DNA of 36,242 nt from an uncultured Clostridia bacterium (GTDB lineage: Bacteria; Bacillota; Clostridia; Christensenellales; UBA1242): NCBI GenBank assembly GCA_944372325.1, contig CALVYR010000008.1, positions 1-36,242 of the forward strand. Reading direction: 5' to 3'. Below the pieces are notes generated by a model. It had not been told where the DNA came from. It worked only from the letters and a program-made list of their open reading frames with translations, and ran no database searches. Below are positions 25,346 to 32,817 of the stretch, piece after piece. A program made the position numbers and the translations under genes. Position 1 is the first letter of the stretch. Every line of letters begins with the position of its first letter.

Positions 25346-26519
25346 CTTCAATCACCTCAACTCCTGGCAATACTTCGCCCTCTAAGAGTTTTAAACTAGC
25401 TCCTCCGCCTGTTGAAATATGATAGATTTTATTTTCAAGCTTAAGTTCTCTAATTGCCGCAATGCTATCTCCGCCACCAACAACGGTCTTTCCTTGAACC
25501 TTACTAACAGCCTTTGCAATCTTTTCAGTTCCTTTAGCAAACTTAGGGAATTCAAACACACCCATAGGCCCGTTCCATATTACAGTTTTAGATTTTCTAA
25601 TGACATTTGAAAATAGCTTCACTGTTTTAGGCCCAATATCTAGCGCCATAAGTTCATCTGGAATTTCAGAGGTTTTAACCTTACGCACTTTAGCATTTGG
25701 GGTTAAAGCCTCAGCGCAGAGATGGTCTATTGGCAAAAACACGCTAATTCCCCTCTTTTCAGCCTCATCTAAAATATTTCTAGCAAGCTCTACCTTTTCA
25801 TCATCGACAAGAGATTTTCCAATGCTTATTCCCTTTGCCTTTAAAAAGGTATATGCCATTCCGCCACCAATTAGCACTGCGTTTACTTTGCTAATCAAGT
25901 TCATAACTACATAAATTTTATCCGACACCTTACTTCCGCCAAGAATTGCAACAAAAGGTCTAGTTGGGTTATCTAAAACATCTAAAATTGTGTTTACCTC
26001 TTGCCCCATTAAAAAGCCCACAGCATTTGGAAGAAGCTTAGCCACCCCTACAATAGAAGCATGATTTCTATGAGATGTTCCAAAGGCATCGTTTACATAT
26101 ATTTCAGCAAGAGAAGCAAGCTCCTTTGCAAAGAAAGGATCGTTCTTTTCCTCTCCAGGATAAAACCTTAAATTTTCTAAAAGTAAAATTTCACCAGCCT
26201 TTAAATTTTCCGCCATAGTTTTTGCATCTTTGCCAATGCAATCGTTAGCAAAGCGAATTTTTGTTAATGGCAATAGCTCCACAAGCACTTTTGCAACAGG
26301 CATTAAGCTCATGCTTTCAACAACTTTTCCTTTAGGTCTACCAAGGTGAGAACATATAATAAGCTTTGCGCCCTTGGTTAAAAGATATTTAATTGTTGGA
26401 AGTTCACGCTCTATTCTAGTGGTGTCTGTAATAAAGCCATCTTCCATTGGCACATTAAAATCTACCCTTAAAAGCACGCGCTTATTTTTTACATCTAAAC
26501 TTTCTATTGTTCTTTTCAT
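25335..26519 (-). CDS. pgk: Phosphoglycerate kinase
   Basis: The enzyme makes ATP from 1,3-bisphosphoglycerate in glycolysis. The 394 residues include RVDFNVPMEDG, SHLGRPKG, LLLENLRFYPGEEKNDPFF, NDAFGTSHRNHAS, AILGGSKVSDK, NGPMGVFEFPKFAKGT and GGGDSIAAI, all standard. GAGGTAAAT precedes ATG 26519. Its own promoter (TGCTAAAAT) lies between it and dusB. tpiA overlaps its 3' end; gap, the usual third member of such operons, is not present. Confidence 0.97.
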   Translation of the reverse strand: MKRTIESLDVKNKRVLLRVDFNVPMEDGFITDTTRIERELPTIKYLLTKGAKLIICSHLGRPKGKVVESMSLMPVAKVLVELLPLTKIRFANDCIGKDAKTMAENLKAGEILLLENLRFYPGEEKNDPFFAKELASLAEIYVNDAFGTSHRNHASIVGVAKLLPNAVGFLMGQEVNTILDVLDNPTRPFVAILGGSKVSDKIYVVMNLISKVNAVLIGGGMAYTFLKAKGISIGKSLVDDEKVELARNILDEAEKRGISVFLPIDHLCAEALTPNAKVRKVKTSEIPDELMALDIGPKTVKLFSNVIRKSKTVIWNGPMGVFEFPKFAKGTEKIAKAVSKVQGKTVVGGGDSIAAIRELKLENKIYHISTGGGASLKLLEGEVLPGVEVIEDVK

Positions 26520-26536
26520 ATTTACCTCTATTTAGA

Positions 26537-26565
26537 ATTTTAGCATTAAAAAGAAAAATCAACAA
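26537..26565 (-). promoter_or_regulatory. pgk-tpiA promoter
   Basis: On the minus strand TTGTTG (26565-26560), 17 bp, TAAAAT (26542-26537) with an extended TGC. The transcript start would lie about 11-12 nt before the ATG, with GAGG in the leader. Confidence 0.5.
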
Positions 26566-26569
26566 ATAT

Positions 26570-27499
26570 TTAACTGCATTTTTCAAAAAAATCTTGTAAA
26601 ATTAATAGACAGGCCTGCAAATTCTTTTCATTACAAATTTGAATTTTAATTTTATTTGCACCTTTTTCATCTTTTAAGTACCAAAGTAGATGTTTTTTCA
26701 TATAGGAAGATAAATATTCCTCGCTATAAACTTTTTCTAATAATTCTATATGCTCTTTTATTAACTTAAATTTATCTACTTTTTGCTCTTTACCTAAAAG
26801 CTCACTAAAAATATATGGCTTCCCTAGCGCTCCTCTTCCCACCATAACGCCATCTACACCAGTTTGAAGCATGCTTTCTAAACTACTTTTATTTGTTACA
26901 TCTCCGTTGCCAATAACTGGTATTTTTACAGTCTGCTTAACACGCGCTATAGCCTCCAAATTTGCTTCTCCTGAGTAAAACTCCTCTCTTAACCTGCCGT
27001 GCACAGTTAAAGCGCTAGCGCCATTGTCTTCAAGCATCTTGGCAAAGTCCTCGCTTACATCTTTGCTATAGCCCAGTCTCATTTTTACAGTGACGGGTTT
27101 AGAAGTGTTTTCCACACACGCTTTTAAAACTTTTTGGGCAGTTTCAAAGTCCGTCATAAGTTTAGAGCCATCGCCATTCTTTACAATCTTTGGAGCAGGA
27201 CAACCCATATTAATGTCTATGATGTCAAACTTTTGGAGCTCTTCTTGAATAAGCACTTTTTTAAACGCCTCAGGCTCATGCCCAAAAAGCTGAACACCTA
27301 CAGGCGTTTCATTTGGAAGAGTAATTAAAAGATCTTTAGTTTTTTTGTTATCATATAAAAGCGCCTTTGCGCTAACCATTTCAGTATAAGAAAAACTAGC
27401 CCCAAAGCTTCTTGCCAAACTTCTAAAAGCAAAATCTGTAACGCCTGCCATTGGCGCTAAAAACAAATTGCCATTAATGTTTACATCTTTTATCTTCAT
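26570..27499 (-). CDS. dusB: tRNA-dihydrouridine synthase (DusB-like)
   Basis: This flavoprotein reduces uridine in tRNA. From ATG 27499 there are 309 residues: LFLAPMAGVTDFAFR (FMN-binding N-terminus), GVQLFGHEPEAF, INMGCPAPKIVKNGDGSKLM with the catalytic Cys, VTVKMRLGY, LTVHGR, IPVIGNGDV and VDGVMVGRGALGKPYIF. A GTG two codons upstream (27505) is possible, but TGCTAAAAT ends exactly 6 nt before ATG 27499, the spacing seen at other leaderless genes here, so the ATG is preferred. There is no ribosome binding site. Confidence 0.92.
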   Translation of the reverse strand: MKIKDVNINGNLFLAPMAGVTDFAFRSLARSFGASFSYTEMVSAKALLYDNKKTKDLLITLPNETPVGVQLFGHEPEAFKKVLIQEELQKFDIIDINMGCPAPKIVKNGDGSKLMTDFETAQKVLKACVENTSKPVTVKMRLGYSKDVSEDFAKMLEDNGASALTVHGRLREEFYSGEANLEAIARVKQTVKIPVIGNGDVTNKSSLESMLQTGVDGVMVGRGALGKPYIFSELLGKEQKVDKFKLIKEHIELLEKVYSEEYLSSYMKKHLLWYLKDEKGANKIKIQICNEKNLQACLLILQDFFEKCS

Positions 27500-27528
27500 G
27501 CACACATTTTAGCATAAAACAAATAAAA

Positions 27529-27792
27529 TTAAAAATATAATTTAGAAGAAAATTTAAACTTTGGTTTGACCTTATTTTCAGATAATCTTTTACTTTTGCT
27601 AATTGGGCTAATATAAAATTTTTCTCCCGTTTCTCTAGTAAAAAATTTGCCAAAGCCCTTTATGTTTATTACCTCACCCTTTTTAAGCGCATCTAAAACA
27701 ATTTTTTTAAATTCAGAAAAAACAATATTAATGCTATTTAAAGATACATTAGTATTTTCTTTAATTAATTTAATTAAATGATTTTTATTCAT
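27529..27792 (-). CDS. HU/IHF family DNA-binding protein (divergent)
   Basis: The 87-residue protein has the HU layout: two N-terminal helices (NKNHLIKLIKEN..., then SEFKKIVLDALKKGEVINI) and the signature GFGKFFTRE, which leads into the beta arms. It is divergent: the first helices lack the usual acidic pattern, and the arm and tail (TGEKFYISPISKSKRLSENKVKPKFKFSSKLYF) are Lys/Ser-rich without the typical RNP tip. It may be a specialised nucleoid protein rather than the main HU. It begins 22 nt after the flippase stop with no Shine-Dalgarno sequence; TATAAT directly abuts the ATG. Its base composition is even more AT-rich than its neighbours. Confidence 0.75.
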   Translation of the reverse strand: MNKNHLIKLIKENTNVSLNSINIVFSEFKKIVLDALKKGEVINIKGFGKFFTRETGEKFYISPISKSKRLSENKVKPKFKFSSKLYF

Positions 27793-27814
27793 ATTATAAT
27801 TATTAACTTTAAAA

Positions 27815-29332
27815 TTATTTTTTAACCTGGCGTTTCAAATTTTTTAACTTTTTTATATCAAATAATTTAAAATAAATTACTGGAATTATGTAAATTACCG
27901 TGCCAATAAGCGCTAATATTAACAGTTTAAATATAATATTAATATTTAAACTTTGAACAATTAAACATGGAAAAAACATTATTGCTATAAAAACTAAGGG
28001 CAAAATTAATTTTTTAAAATTAATTTCTAATTTATATAATTTTAAAAGATATATTAAATTTGCAGACGAACTTAATAGATAAAAAATTATATTAGAAATA
28101 GAAAGCCCGTAGATATTAAATGCAAAATTAGATACCAAAATAGCCGTTAAAGCTATTTTAATTATAGCTGAAATCACTAGGTTAAATATTAAAAACTTTA
28201 GCTTTCCGCTGGCTTGCAATATAGATGCTGTAATTTGAAGAAGAGCTATAAATATCATTTGCACGGAGGATACCCTTAAAAGTGACACACAGGTGTTGAG
28301 CATTTCAGGGGTTAAACCTCTGTACGCCAAACTCATAATTGTTGGCGCCAAAATATAAAAACCAAGCAGGCACGGCAAAATTACAAGCCAAACTAGGTTT
28401 AAACTTTCTGAAATTTTACTTTTCACTTCCCCTACTCGGTTTTTAGTTTTATAATATGTTAAAGACGGCAACAAACTAGTGGACAAAGCCAAAGAAAATA
28501 TAACTGGAAAATTAATAAGAGAATTTACCATTCCAGACTGAATTCCAAAAAGTTCTGTAGAAGTTTGAGTAGAGAAGTTTATGTTTAACAAATTCACAGT
28601 TAAAAAGCTATCTATAGCCGCAACTAATGGTATGATTAGCACATATAAAAAGATAAGTATGTAATCTTTAGATATTTTTGGCGTTTTATCATTATAATCT
28701 GACACGCTTTTGGAAAAAATTTTTGCCCTTATTAAAAGATAGATAAAACTGATAAGTTCGGAAATTGCTATACCTAGTAATGCTCCTGCAACTCCCATTT
28801 CTAGCCCCATATTTATAAAAGCATAGCTAAGCCCCAAACCAAGCACCAGTTTTATAGATTGTTCTAATATTTGAGACACCGCTGTTGGAGTCATGTTTTC
28901 ATAGCCCTGAAATAGGCCTCTAAATGGAGCAAGCAGAGCGGAAAATAATACCGCAAAGCTCATATACCTATAACCCGTTGTTGCAAGCGCATTTCCCTGA
29001 AAGTTTGATATCTTGGGAGCAAACAATAAAAAAATAGCAAAAAAGATAGCCCCAAGCCCTGCAGAAATAAAGAAATACTTTAAAAATACTTTTTTTATGC
29101 TTCCCTTCCTTTCCGCACGCATTTTAGCTACAACAATGGCCATACTTGTTGGCACCGCTCCTCCTGCAATAACTAAAGCCAAAGAATATAGTGAAAATAT
29201 CATCTGATAAAGCCCTATTCCTTCTACTCCCAGTATATTGGATAAAGGAATTCTATAGAAAGCCCCTAGAATTTTACATATAAAACCTGATATAGCTAAA
29301 ATTAAAGCTCCGTTTAAAACATACTTTTTCAC
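27815..29332 (-). CDS. SpoVB/YtgP-type polysaccharide (lipid II-like) flippase, MOP superfamily
   Basis: The 505-residue protein has about 14 hydrophobic segments. The N-terminus (GALILAISGFICKILGAFYRIPLSNILGVEGIGLYQM), GGAVPTSMAIVVAKMRAE, and FRGLFQGYENMTPTAVSQILEQ are characteristic of the SpoVB/YtgP branch of the MOP family. That family includes stage V sporulation protein B and a MurJ-like lipid II flippase of Gram-positive bacteria, so it probably flips lipid-linked cell-wall precursor. The start codon is GTG at 29332; no strong ribosome binding site is seen (only AAAG about 15 nt upstream), and a TTG or later start is possible. The end lies 22 nt before the HU-like gene. Confidence 0.85.
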   Translation of the reverse strand: MKKYVLNGALILAISGFICKILGAFYRIPLSNILGVEGIGLYQMIFSLYSLALVIAGGAVPTSMAIVVAKMRAERKGSIKKVFLKYFFISAGLGAIFFAIFLLFAPKISNFQGNALATTGYRYMSFAVLFSALLAPFRGLFQGYENMTPTAVSQILEQSIKLVLGLGLSYAFINMGLEMGVAGALLGIAISELISFIYLLIRAKIFSKSVSDYNDKTPKISKDYILIFLYVLIIPLVAAIDSFLTVNLLNINFSTQTSTELFGIQSGMVNSLINFPVIFSLALSTSLLPSLTYYKTKNRVGEVKSKISESLNLVWLVILPCLLGFYILAPTIMSLAYRGLTPEMLNTCVSLLRVSSVQMIFIALLQITASILQASGKLKFLIFNLVISAIIKIALTAILVSNFAFNIYGLSISNIIFYLLSSSANLIYLLKLYKLEINFKKLILPLVFIAIMFFPCLIVQSLNINIIFKLLILALIGTVIYIIPVIYFKLFDIKKLKNLKRQVKK

Positions 29333-29393
29333 AGTGCTATTTTCTTTAAAATGTCAAAAAAAATACTAAAATGATACAAATTTAATAAAACTA

Positions 29394-29422
29394 TTTACAA
29401 AATTTAAAATTTGTGATATAAA
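29394..29422 (+). promoter_or_regulatory. Promoter of the unknown gene at 29444
   Basis: TTTACA (29394-29399), 17 bp, TATAAA (29417-29422) with an extended TGA. Confidence 0.6.
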
Positions 29423-29443
29423 TCAAGTAATAAGGAGTGTTTT

Positions 29444-30088
29444 ATGGTAAAAGATACAGATTCATTTTATGTTCACTTTAAACGCAAGCTATCTCAAAGG
29501 GAAACTTTTACTGAATGGTCAGATAACAAATGGCTTCTAGCTGGTGTAAAAGCCGTAACAAGCAATGAAGCTACAAGGCCAACTTGGGAAGAAGTTAAAG
29601 ACTATTTCCAATTAAACAGAGTTGCAGACCTTGGCGAACCAGGTGAAGGTAGGCTTGGATATATCCGCGAGCTCATAAATAAAATGGATGCCAATAAAGA
29701 TAAATTAAAGGGTAACACAAGCTTAATAAAGTTCTTTGAATTTTTTGTAAGCACAGCCGGGCAAGATCTTTTAGATGGCTCTATGACAAATGCAGATGGT
29801 GGACACCAAAACAGAGTAAAAATTGAAAGATTTATAAACGATTATGTAAATCATGCTTTAGTTGGAGATAAAAAAGATTACTTTACTGGCTCCCCTGAAC
29901 ACTATGCATGGAAAAAAATAGGCAGAAGATATACAGACTATCGCGAGCTTCACGGAAAATTCTATGACATAATAAAAGTTCAAGAAGACGGACAGCAAAA
30001 AGACTTTTTAATATTTGCAAAATTTACCTACAACAAGCAGACAGGTAAAACAACAAGATATGTAGATGAACCAGAAAAAGGGTTATAA
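29444..30088 (+). CDS. Unknown soluble protein (214 residues)
   Basis: I do not recognise this protein. It is soluble and helical, with no signal peptide or membrane segment, and is rich in charged and aromatic residues. Visible landmarks are WEEVKDYF, LGEPGEGRLGYIRELINKMD, SMTNADGGHQNRVKIERFINDYV and a more beta-like end (DFLIFAKFTYNKQTGKTTRYVDE). AAGGAG lies 6 nt before the ATG and a good promoter lies upstream, followed by a perfect terminator, so it is a single-gene unit. It diverges from the flippase and converges with another unknown gene, opening a run of unrecognised genes that reaches to 35.5 kb. Confidence 0.7.
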   Translation: MVKDTDSFYVHFKRKLSQRETFTEWSDNKWLLAGVKAVTSNEATRPTWEEVKDYFQLNRVADLGEPGEGRLGYIRELINKMDANKDKLKGNTSLIKFFEFFVSTAGQDLLDGSMTNADGGHQNRVKIERFINDYVNHALVGDKKDYFTGSPEHYAWKKIGRRYTDYRELHGKFYDIIKVQEDGQQKDFLIFAKFTYNKQTGKTTRYVDEPEKGL

Positions 30089-30118
30089 AAAATATGAGTT
30101 TTAAAACTCATATTTTTT
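30089..30118. terminator. Bidirectional terminator between convergent unknown genes
   Basis: A near-perfect palindrome AAAAATATGAGTTTT / AAAACTCATATTTTT lies between the two stop codons, with T runs on both strands. Confidence 0.8.
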
Positions 30119-31239
30119 TATAACACCCTATCCTCAGATGGACCAGCCTCCCTTTCATTTTGTTTAAGTCCAAAAATTGGAGGAATTTTGTTATATAATT
30201 TTTTATCTGCATTTTCAGTGGGTTTTGGCTCTACTGGAGTAGCTGCTTTTTCATTTCCAGCAAATGCATCTGATGGCAAACCTCCTGGAATAATAACTGG
30301 TGGCGGACCTTTAGCCCCTGCTTTAGGTTTTCCCGCACCGCCAGCAGATTTTGCTTTTACCTTTTTTGCTCCTCCACCGCCTTTACTCTTTCCTCCTGCT
30401 TTTTTTGCAGAATTAGCGGTATACTCACTTTGAAGTTTTTTAGAGGTTTCCATTTGTTTTTTTCTTGCTTCCCTAATTTGGCGTGTTTGCTTTCCTGGGA
30501 AATAGCCCTCAACCATTGCTGTTTCTAGATATAAATCTAGAACCTGCCTTAAAATAACATATTTATTTACTTTTAACTTATTTAAATTTTTATTTCTAAC
30601 AGCTTCTAGATACATGAGAATTAATCTTTTGCCACCAGGTCCAGAATTTTTTAATATACCTAAAACTTGTTTTACATAGAGTTTATCTAAGTTATCTCTA
30701 CCATAATAAAGTTTGTTTCTCTTATCTAAAAGTCCCTTTTTCATCATTAAAATTCTTAACGCCTTATCTTGATTAGACATATCTTTGCCTTCTGCTTCAA
30801 CACGAGCAAACATATTAAAGGCTTTTTTCATTCTAAACAAAAAGTTTATGTCGTCATCATCTATATAGGAAGCCACAAGTGTGGAAAAATTTTTTTCTAA
30901 CACCCCTCCTACAGACAAGTTTTCTTTAAAATATAGGTAGGCAACTTTTTTACTGTCTTTCTTTTCAACATTAACTTCAAACTTAAGTTTATAATCGCCA
31001 GCACGAGCTGAAAGATAATATTTATCACTTGCAGTTTCATCTATAAGTTTATCAAGTTCTACAAGTTCTTTACAGATATCTTCCGCTATGGTATATTTTC
31101 CTTCTTCATCGTAGTAGCCAAGAAGAAGGCCTTGTGCTAATTCAAAATCCTGCGAAGACTTATAATAAGAAATATCATCTTCATTATTAAAGACAACATC
31201 TCCATAACCACTATAGCGAACTTTCTTCTCTTCTTCCAT
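30118..31239 (-). CDS. Unknown protein with a Lys/Gly/Ala/Pro-rich low-complexity C-terminal region
   Basis: The 373 residues divide into an acidic N-terminal part (about 1-150, with SYYKSSQDFELAQGLLLGYYDEEGKY), a helical basic middle (about 150-265; MMKKGLLDKRNKLYYGRDNLDKLYVKQ) and a disordered stretch at about 270-325 dominated by Lys, Gly, Ala and Pro (KKAGGKSKGGGGAKK, KGPPPVIIPGG). The tail is acidic-basic mixed. Disordered basic linkers of this kind often bind nucleic acid, but no domain is recognised. The ATG has no ribosome binding site; TTGCAT-17-TATAAT (extended TGA) ends 6 nt upstream, one of the clearest leaderless cases in the window. Confidence 0.7.
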   Translation of the reverse strand: MEEEKKVRYSGYGDVVFNNEDDISYYKSSQDFELAQGLLLGYYDEEGKYTIAEDICKELVELDKLIDETASDKYYLSARAGDYKLKFEVNVEKKDSKKVAYLYFKENLSVGGVLEKNFSTLVASYIDDDDINFLFRMKKAFNMFARVEAEGKDMSNQDKALRILMMKKGLLDKRNKLYYGRDNLDKLYVKQVLGILKNSGPGGKRLILMYLEAVRNKNLNKLKVNKYVILRQVLDLYLETAMVEGYFPGKQTRQIREARKKQMETSKKLQSEYTANSAKKAGGKSKGGGGAKKVKAKSAGGAGKPKAGAKGPPPVIIPGGLPSDAFAGNEKAATPVEPKPTENADKKLYNKIPPIFGLKQNEREAGPSEDRVL

Positions 31240-31245
31240 GCCTAG

Positions 31246-31274
31246 ATTATATCATTAAAATGTAAACCATGCAA
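31246..31274 (-). promoter_or_regulatory. Promoter of the low-complexity protein gene, leaderless geometry
   Basis: On the minus strand TTGCAT (31274-31269), 17 bp, TATAAT (31251-31246) with an extended TGA, then CTAGGC and the ATG at 31239. Confidence 0.65.
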
Positions 31275-31338
31275 CACAAAAAAAGGCAAATTTACATAAT
31301 AAATTACAAAAAATATTTCATTTTTTTCATATTCCCTA

Positions 31339-31367
31339 TTGTAAGTGTAATATTTTTATGTTATATT
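31339..31367 (+). promoter_or_regulatory. Promoter of the gene at 31388
   Basis: TTGTAA (31339-31344), 17 bp, TATATT (31362-31367) with an extended TGT. Confidence 0.6.
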
Positions 31368-31387
31368 AGTTACCTCGGAGGTTTATT

Positions 31388-31774
31388 ATGATAGTAGCAA
31401 AATATATACAATGGTTAGTTAGCAAAGATGGTTCAGTAGTTGTACCTTTTGTGCAAGATAAAGAACATAACAAGGTTGTAGACTTGTCTTCTAACCGAGA
31501 ATACTCTTTAAGTCAAACAGATTTAAAAACTTTACCAGAGCTTTTTGGTGTTCAAAGCAAAGATAGGTTTTATGTTGCTAGCACAGCTGACATACTTTCT
31601 AAATTTCACATTTTGCCAAAATCTTATTACGATTCAGTAACAAGTATGTCTGCAGAGCGTTTTATGTACGGCTATGAAGTAAATGACATAATTCTAAAAA
31701 AATGGCAAAAACAAATTTCAAAAAGCTTAAAAGTAAGTTTTAAGAGAAATGCACAAAAAGAGTTAGTTTTTTAA
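31388..31774 (+). CDS. Small protein with the W-x-[YV]-S-x-D-G N-terminal domain (member 2)
   Basis: The 128-residue soluble protein shows the family pattern at residues 8-45: IQWLVSKDGSVVVPFV, then a charged turn and VVDLSSNREYSL. After the motif it shares little with the other members; the C-terminal 30 residues are basic (KKWQKQISKSLKVSFKRNAQKE). CGGAGG lies 6 nt before the ATG. It has its own promoter and a GC-rich terminator, so it is monocistronic, although two further family members follow. No function is known to me. Confidence 0.7.
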   Translation: MIVAKYIQWLVSKDGSVVVPFVQDKEHNKVVDLSSNREYSLSQTDLKTLPELFGVQSKDRFYVASTADILSKFHILPKSYYDSVTSMSAERFMYGYEVNDIILKKWQKQISKSLKVSFKRNAQKELVF

Positions 31775-31780
31775 AAAGAG

Positions 31781-31813
31781 CTCCGCGAGGAATTTTCCGC
31801 GGAGTTATTTTTA
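31781..31813 (+). terminator. Terminator after the gene at 31388
   Basis: Stem CTCCGCG / CGCGGAG with a 10-nt loop is followed by TTATTTTT, 7 nt after the stop. Confidence 0.8.
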
Positions 31814-31822
31814 AAATCAATA

Positions 31823-31851
31823 TTGACAAAGTTTTAAGCTTATAATACACT
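31823..31851 (+). promoter_or_regulatory. Promoter of the 31868-32304 operon
   Basis: TTGACA (31823-31828), 17 bp, TACACT (31846-31851). A TATAAT at 31841 is too close to the -35 for normal use. Confidence 0.5.
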
Positions 31852-31867
31852 AATTAAAGAGGTAAAT

Positions 31868-32293
31868 ATGAACTATAATCTTTCAGAAATCTATTGGGCA
31901 TATAGCAAGGATGGGAATATAATTTTTCCTTTTGTGAAATACGAACCATACAAAATTTTAAATTTAGATACAAATGAATACTATAATTTTACTTATTGTA
32001 AACATCTAGAACCAAACTCTTGTTTAAAAAGCCTAATTTCTATGACACATAAATCTGATATAGAAATAAAGCGTACACAAGATCTATTTTTAAAATTAAA
32101 TCTACCTAAACTTACATTCCTAAAATGTTTTGCAATAGCTCTTACAAATTTAGAATACCAAACAAATCAGCTACAGTATGCAGATCTTATTGAGACATAT
32201 TGTAGAAATAAGGTTATGTCACAAAATAAACTTATAAAACTAAAAAACTTTTTTAAAAAAGCACTTAAAAAAAACCAAGCATTGGAAAAATAA
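31868..32293 (+). CDS. Small protein with the W-x-[YV]-S-x-D-G N-terminal domain (member 3)
   Basis: The 141-residue soluble protein begins MNYNLSEIYWAYSKDGNIIFPFV, then ILNLDTNEYYNF, nearly the same N-terminus as the gene beside tsaD (SEIKWAYSKDD). The remainder is helical, with three Cys (LEPNSCLKSL, LKCFAIAL, ETYCRNK) and a Lys-rich end. AGAGG lies 6 nt before the ATG. The next member starts 10 nt after its stop, so the two form an operon. Function unknown. Confidence 0.72.
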   Translation: MNYNLSEIYWAYSKDGNIIFPFVKYEPYKILNLDTNEYYNFTYCKHLEPNSCLKSLISMTHKSDIEIKRTQDLFLKLNLPKLTFLKCFAIALTNLEYQTNQLQYADLIETYCRNKVMSQNKLIKLKNFFKKALKKNQALEK

Positions 32294-32303
32294 CGGAGGG
32301 AAA

Positions 32304-32783
32304 ATGAAATATAGCACTAAAAAACAATTGACAAATAACGAATTCTATCCTTTAAATGATGTGGTTTGGGACTATTCACCCGATGGAGAAATTTTAATTC
32401 CATACATCTATAATCGAGATAGAACAATATGTAAAAATATTTTAACTGGTGAAATTTATAGTTATGAAGATTTAAGCGCTAGAACTAACAAGCAGATAAT
32501 TCGCAACCAAAGAACACACAAAATGCTTGTAAATTATGCTAAAGGCATTCATGTTCCACTATCCTTTAGAAGAGTAAGGCATGCAAGAACTATTGATTTA
32601 CTTTGCGCATCTCCAACTGAACAATATGTAATCCCTTCATTAGAGCGTCTTGCAATGGTGTATATAAACGGCAGAAAACCTGTTACTAAAAAATATGTAA
32701 TTAATTTAGCAAAAGCAATTCGCACTGGTATAGTAAAGGAATATAAAAATAAACAAGAAGTTGAAAAATCACGAAATTTTTAA
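32304..32783 (+). CDS. Small protein with the W-x-[YV]-S-x-D-G N-terminal domain (member 4)
   Basis: In this 159-residue protein the shared domain is shifted inward by about 15 residues: LNDVVWDYSPDGEILIPYI (about 18-36), then ICKNILTGEIYSYEDL. The C-terminal part is strongly basic (RRVRHARTIDLL, RKPVTKKYVINLAKAIRTG), which would suit nucleic-acid binding, but this is inference. AACGGAGGG precedes the ATG. It ends in a bidirectional terminator shared with the convergent gene. It is the second gene of the operon starting at 31868. Confidence 0.72.
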   Translation: MKYSTKKQLTNNEFYPLNDVVWDYSPDGEILIPYIYNRDRTICKNILTGEIYSYEDLSARTNKQIIRNQRTHKMLVNYAKGIHVPLSFRRVRHARTIDLLCASPTEQYVIPSLERLAMVYINGRKPVTKKYVINLAKAIRTGIVKEYKNKQEVEKSRNF

Positions 32784-32786
32784 TTA

Positions 32787-32817
32787 AAAAAATTGCGATA
32801 AATAATCGCAATTTTTT
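32787..32817. terminator. Bidirectional terminator
   Basis: Stem AAAAATTGCGAT / ATCGCAATTTTT lies between convergent stops (32783 and 32816) with T runs on both strands. One arm overlaps the stop region of the minus-strand gene. Confidence 0.75.

Noticed and set aside
25346..25351. TTG start for tpiA six bases upstream
   Set aside because: GAGGTGA is correctly spaced for ATG 25345 and too close to the TTG.
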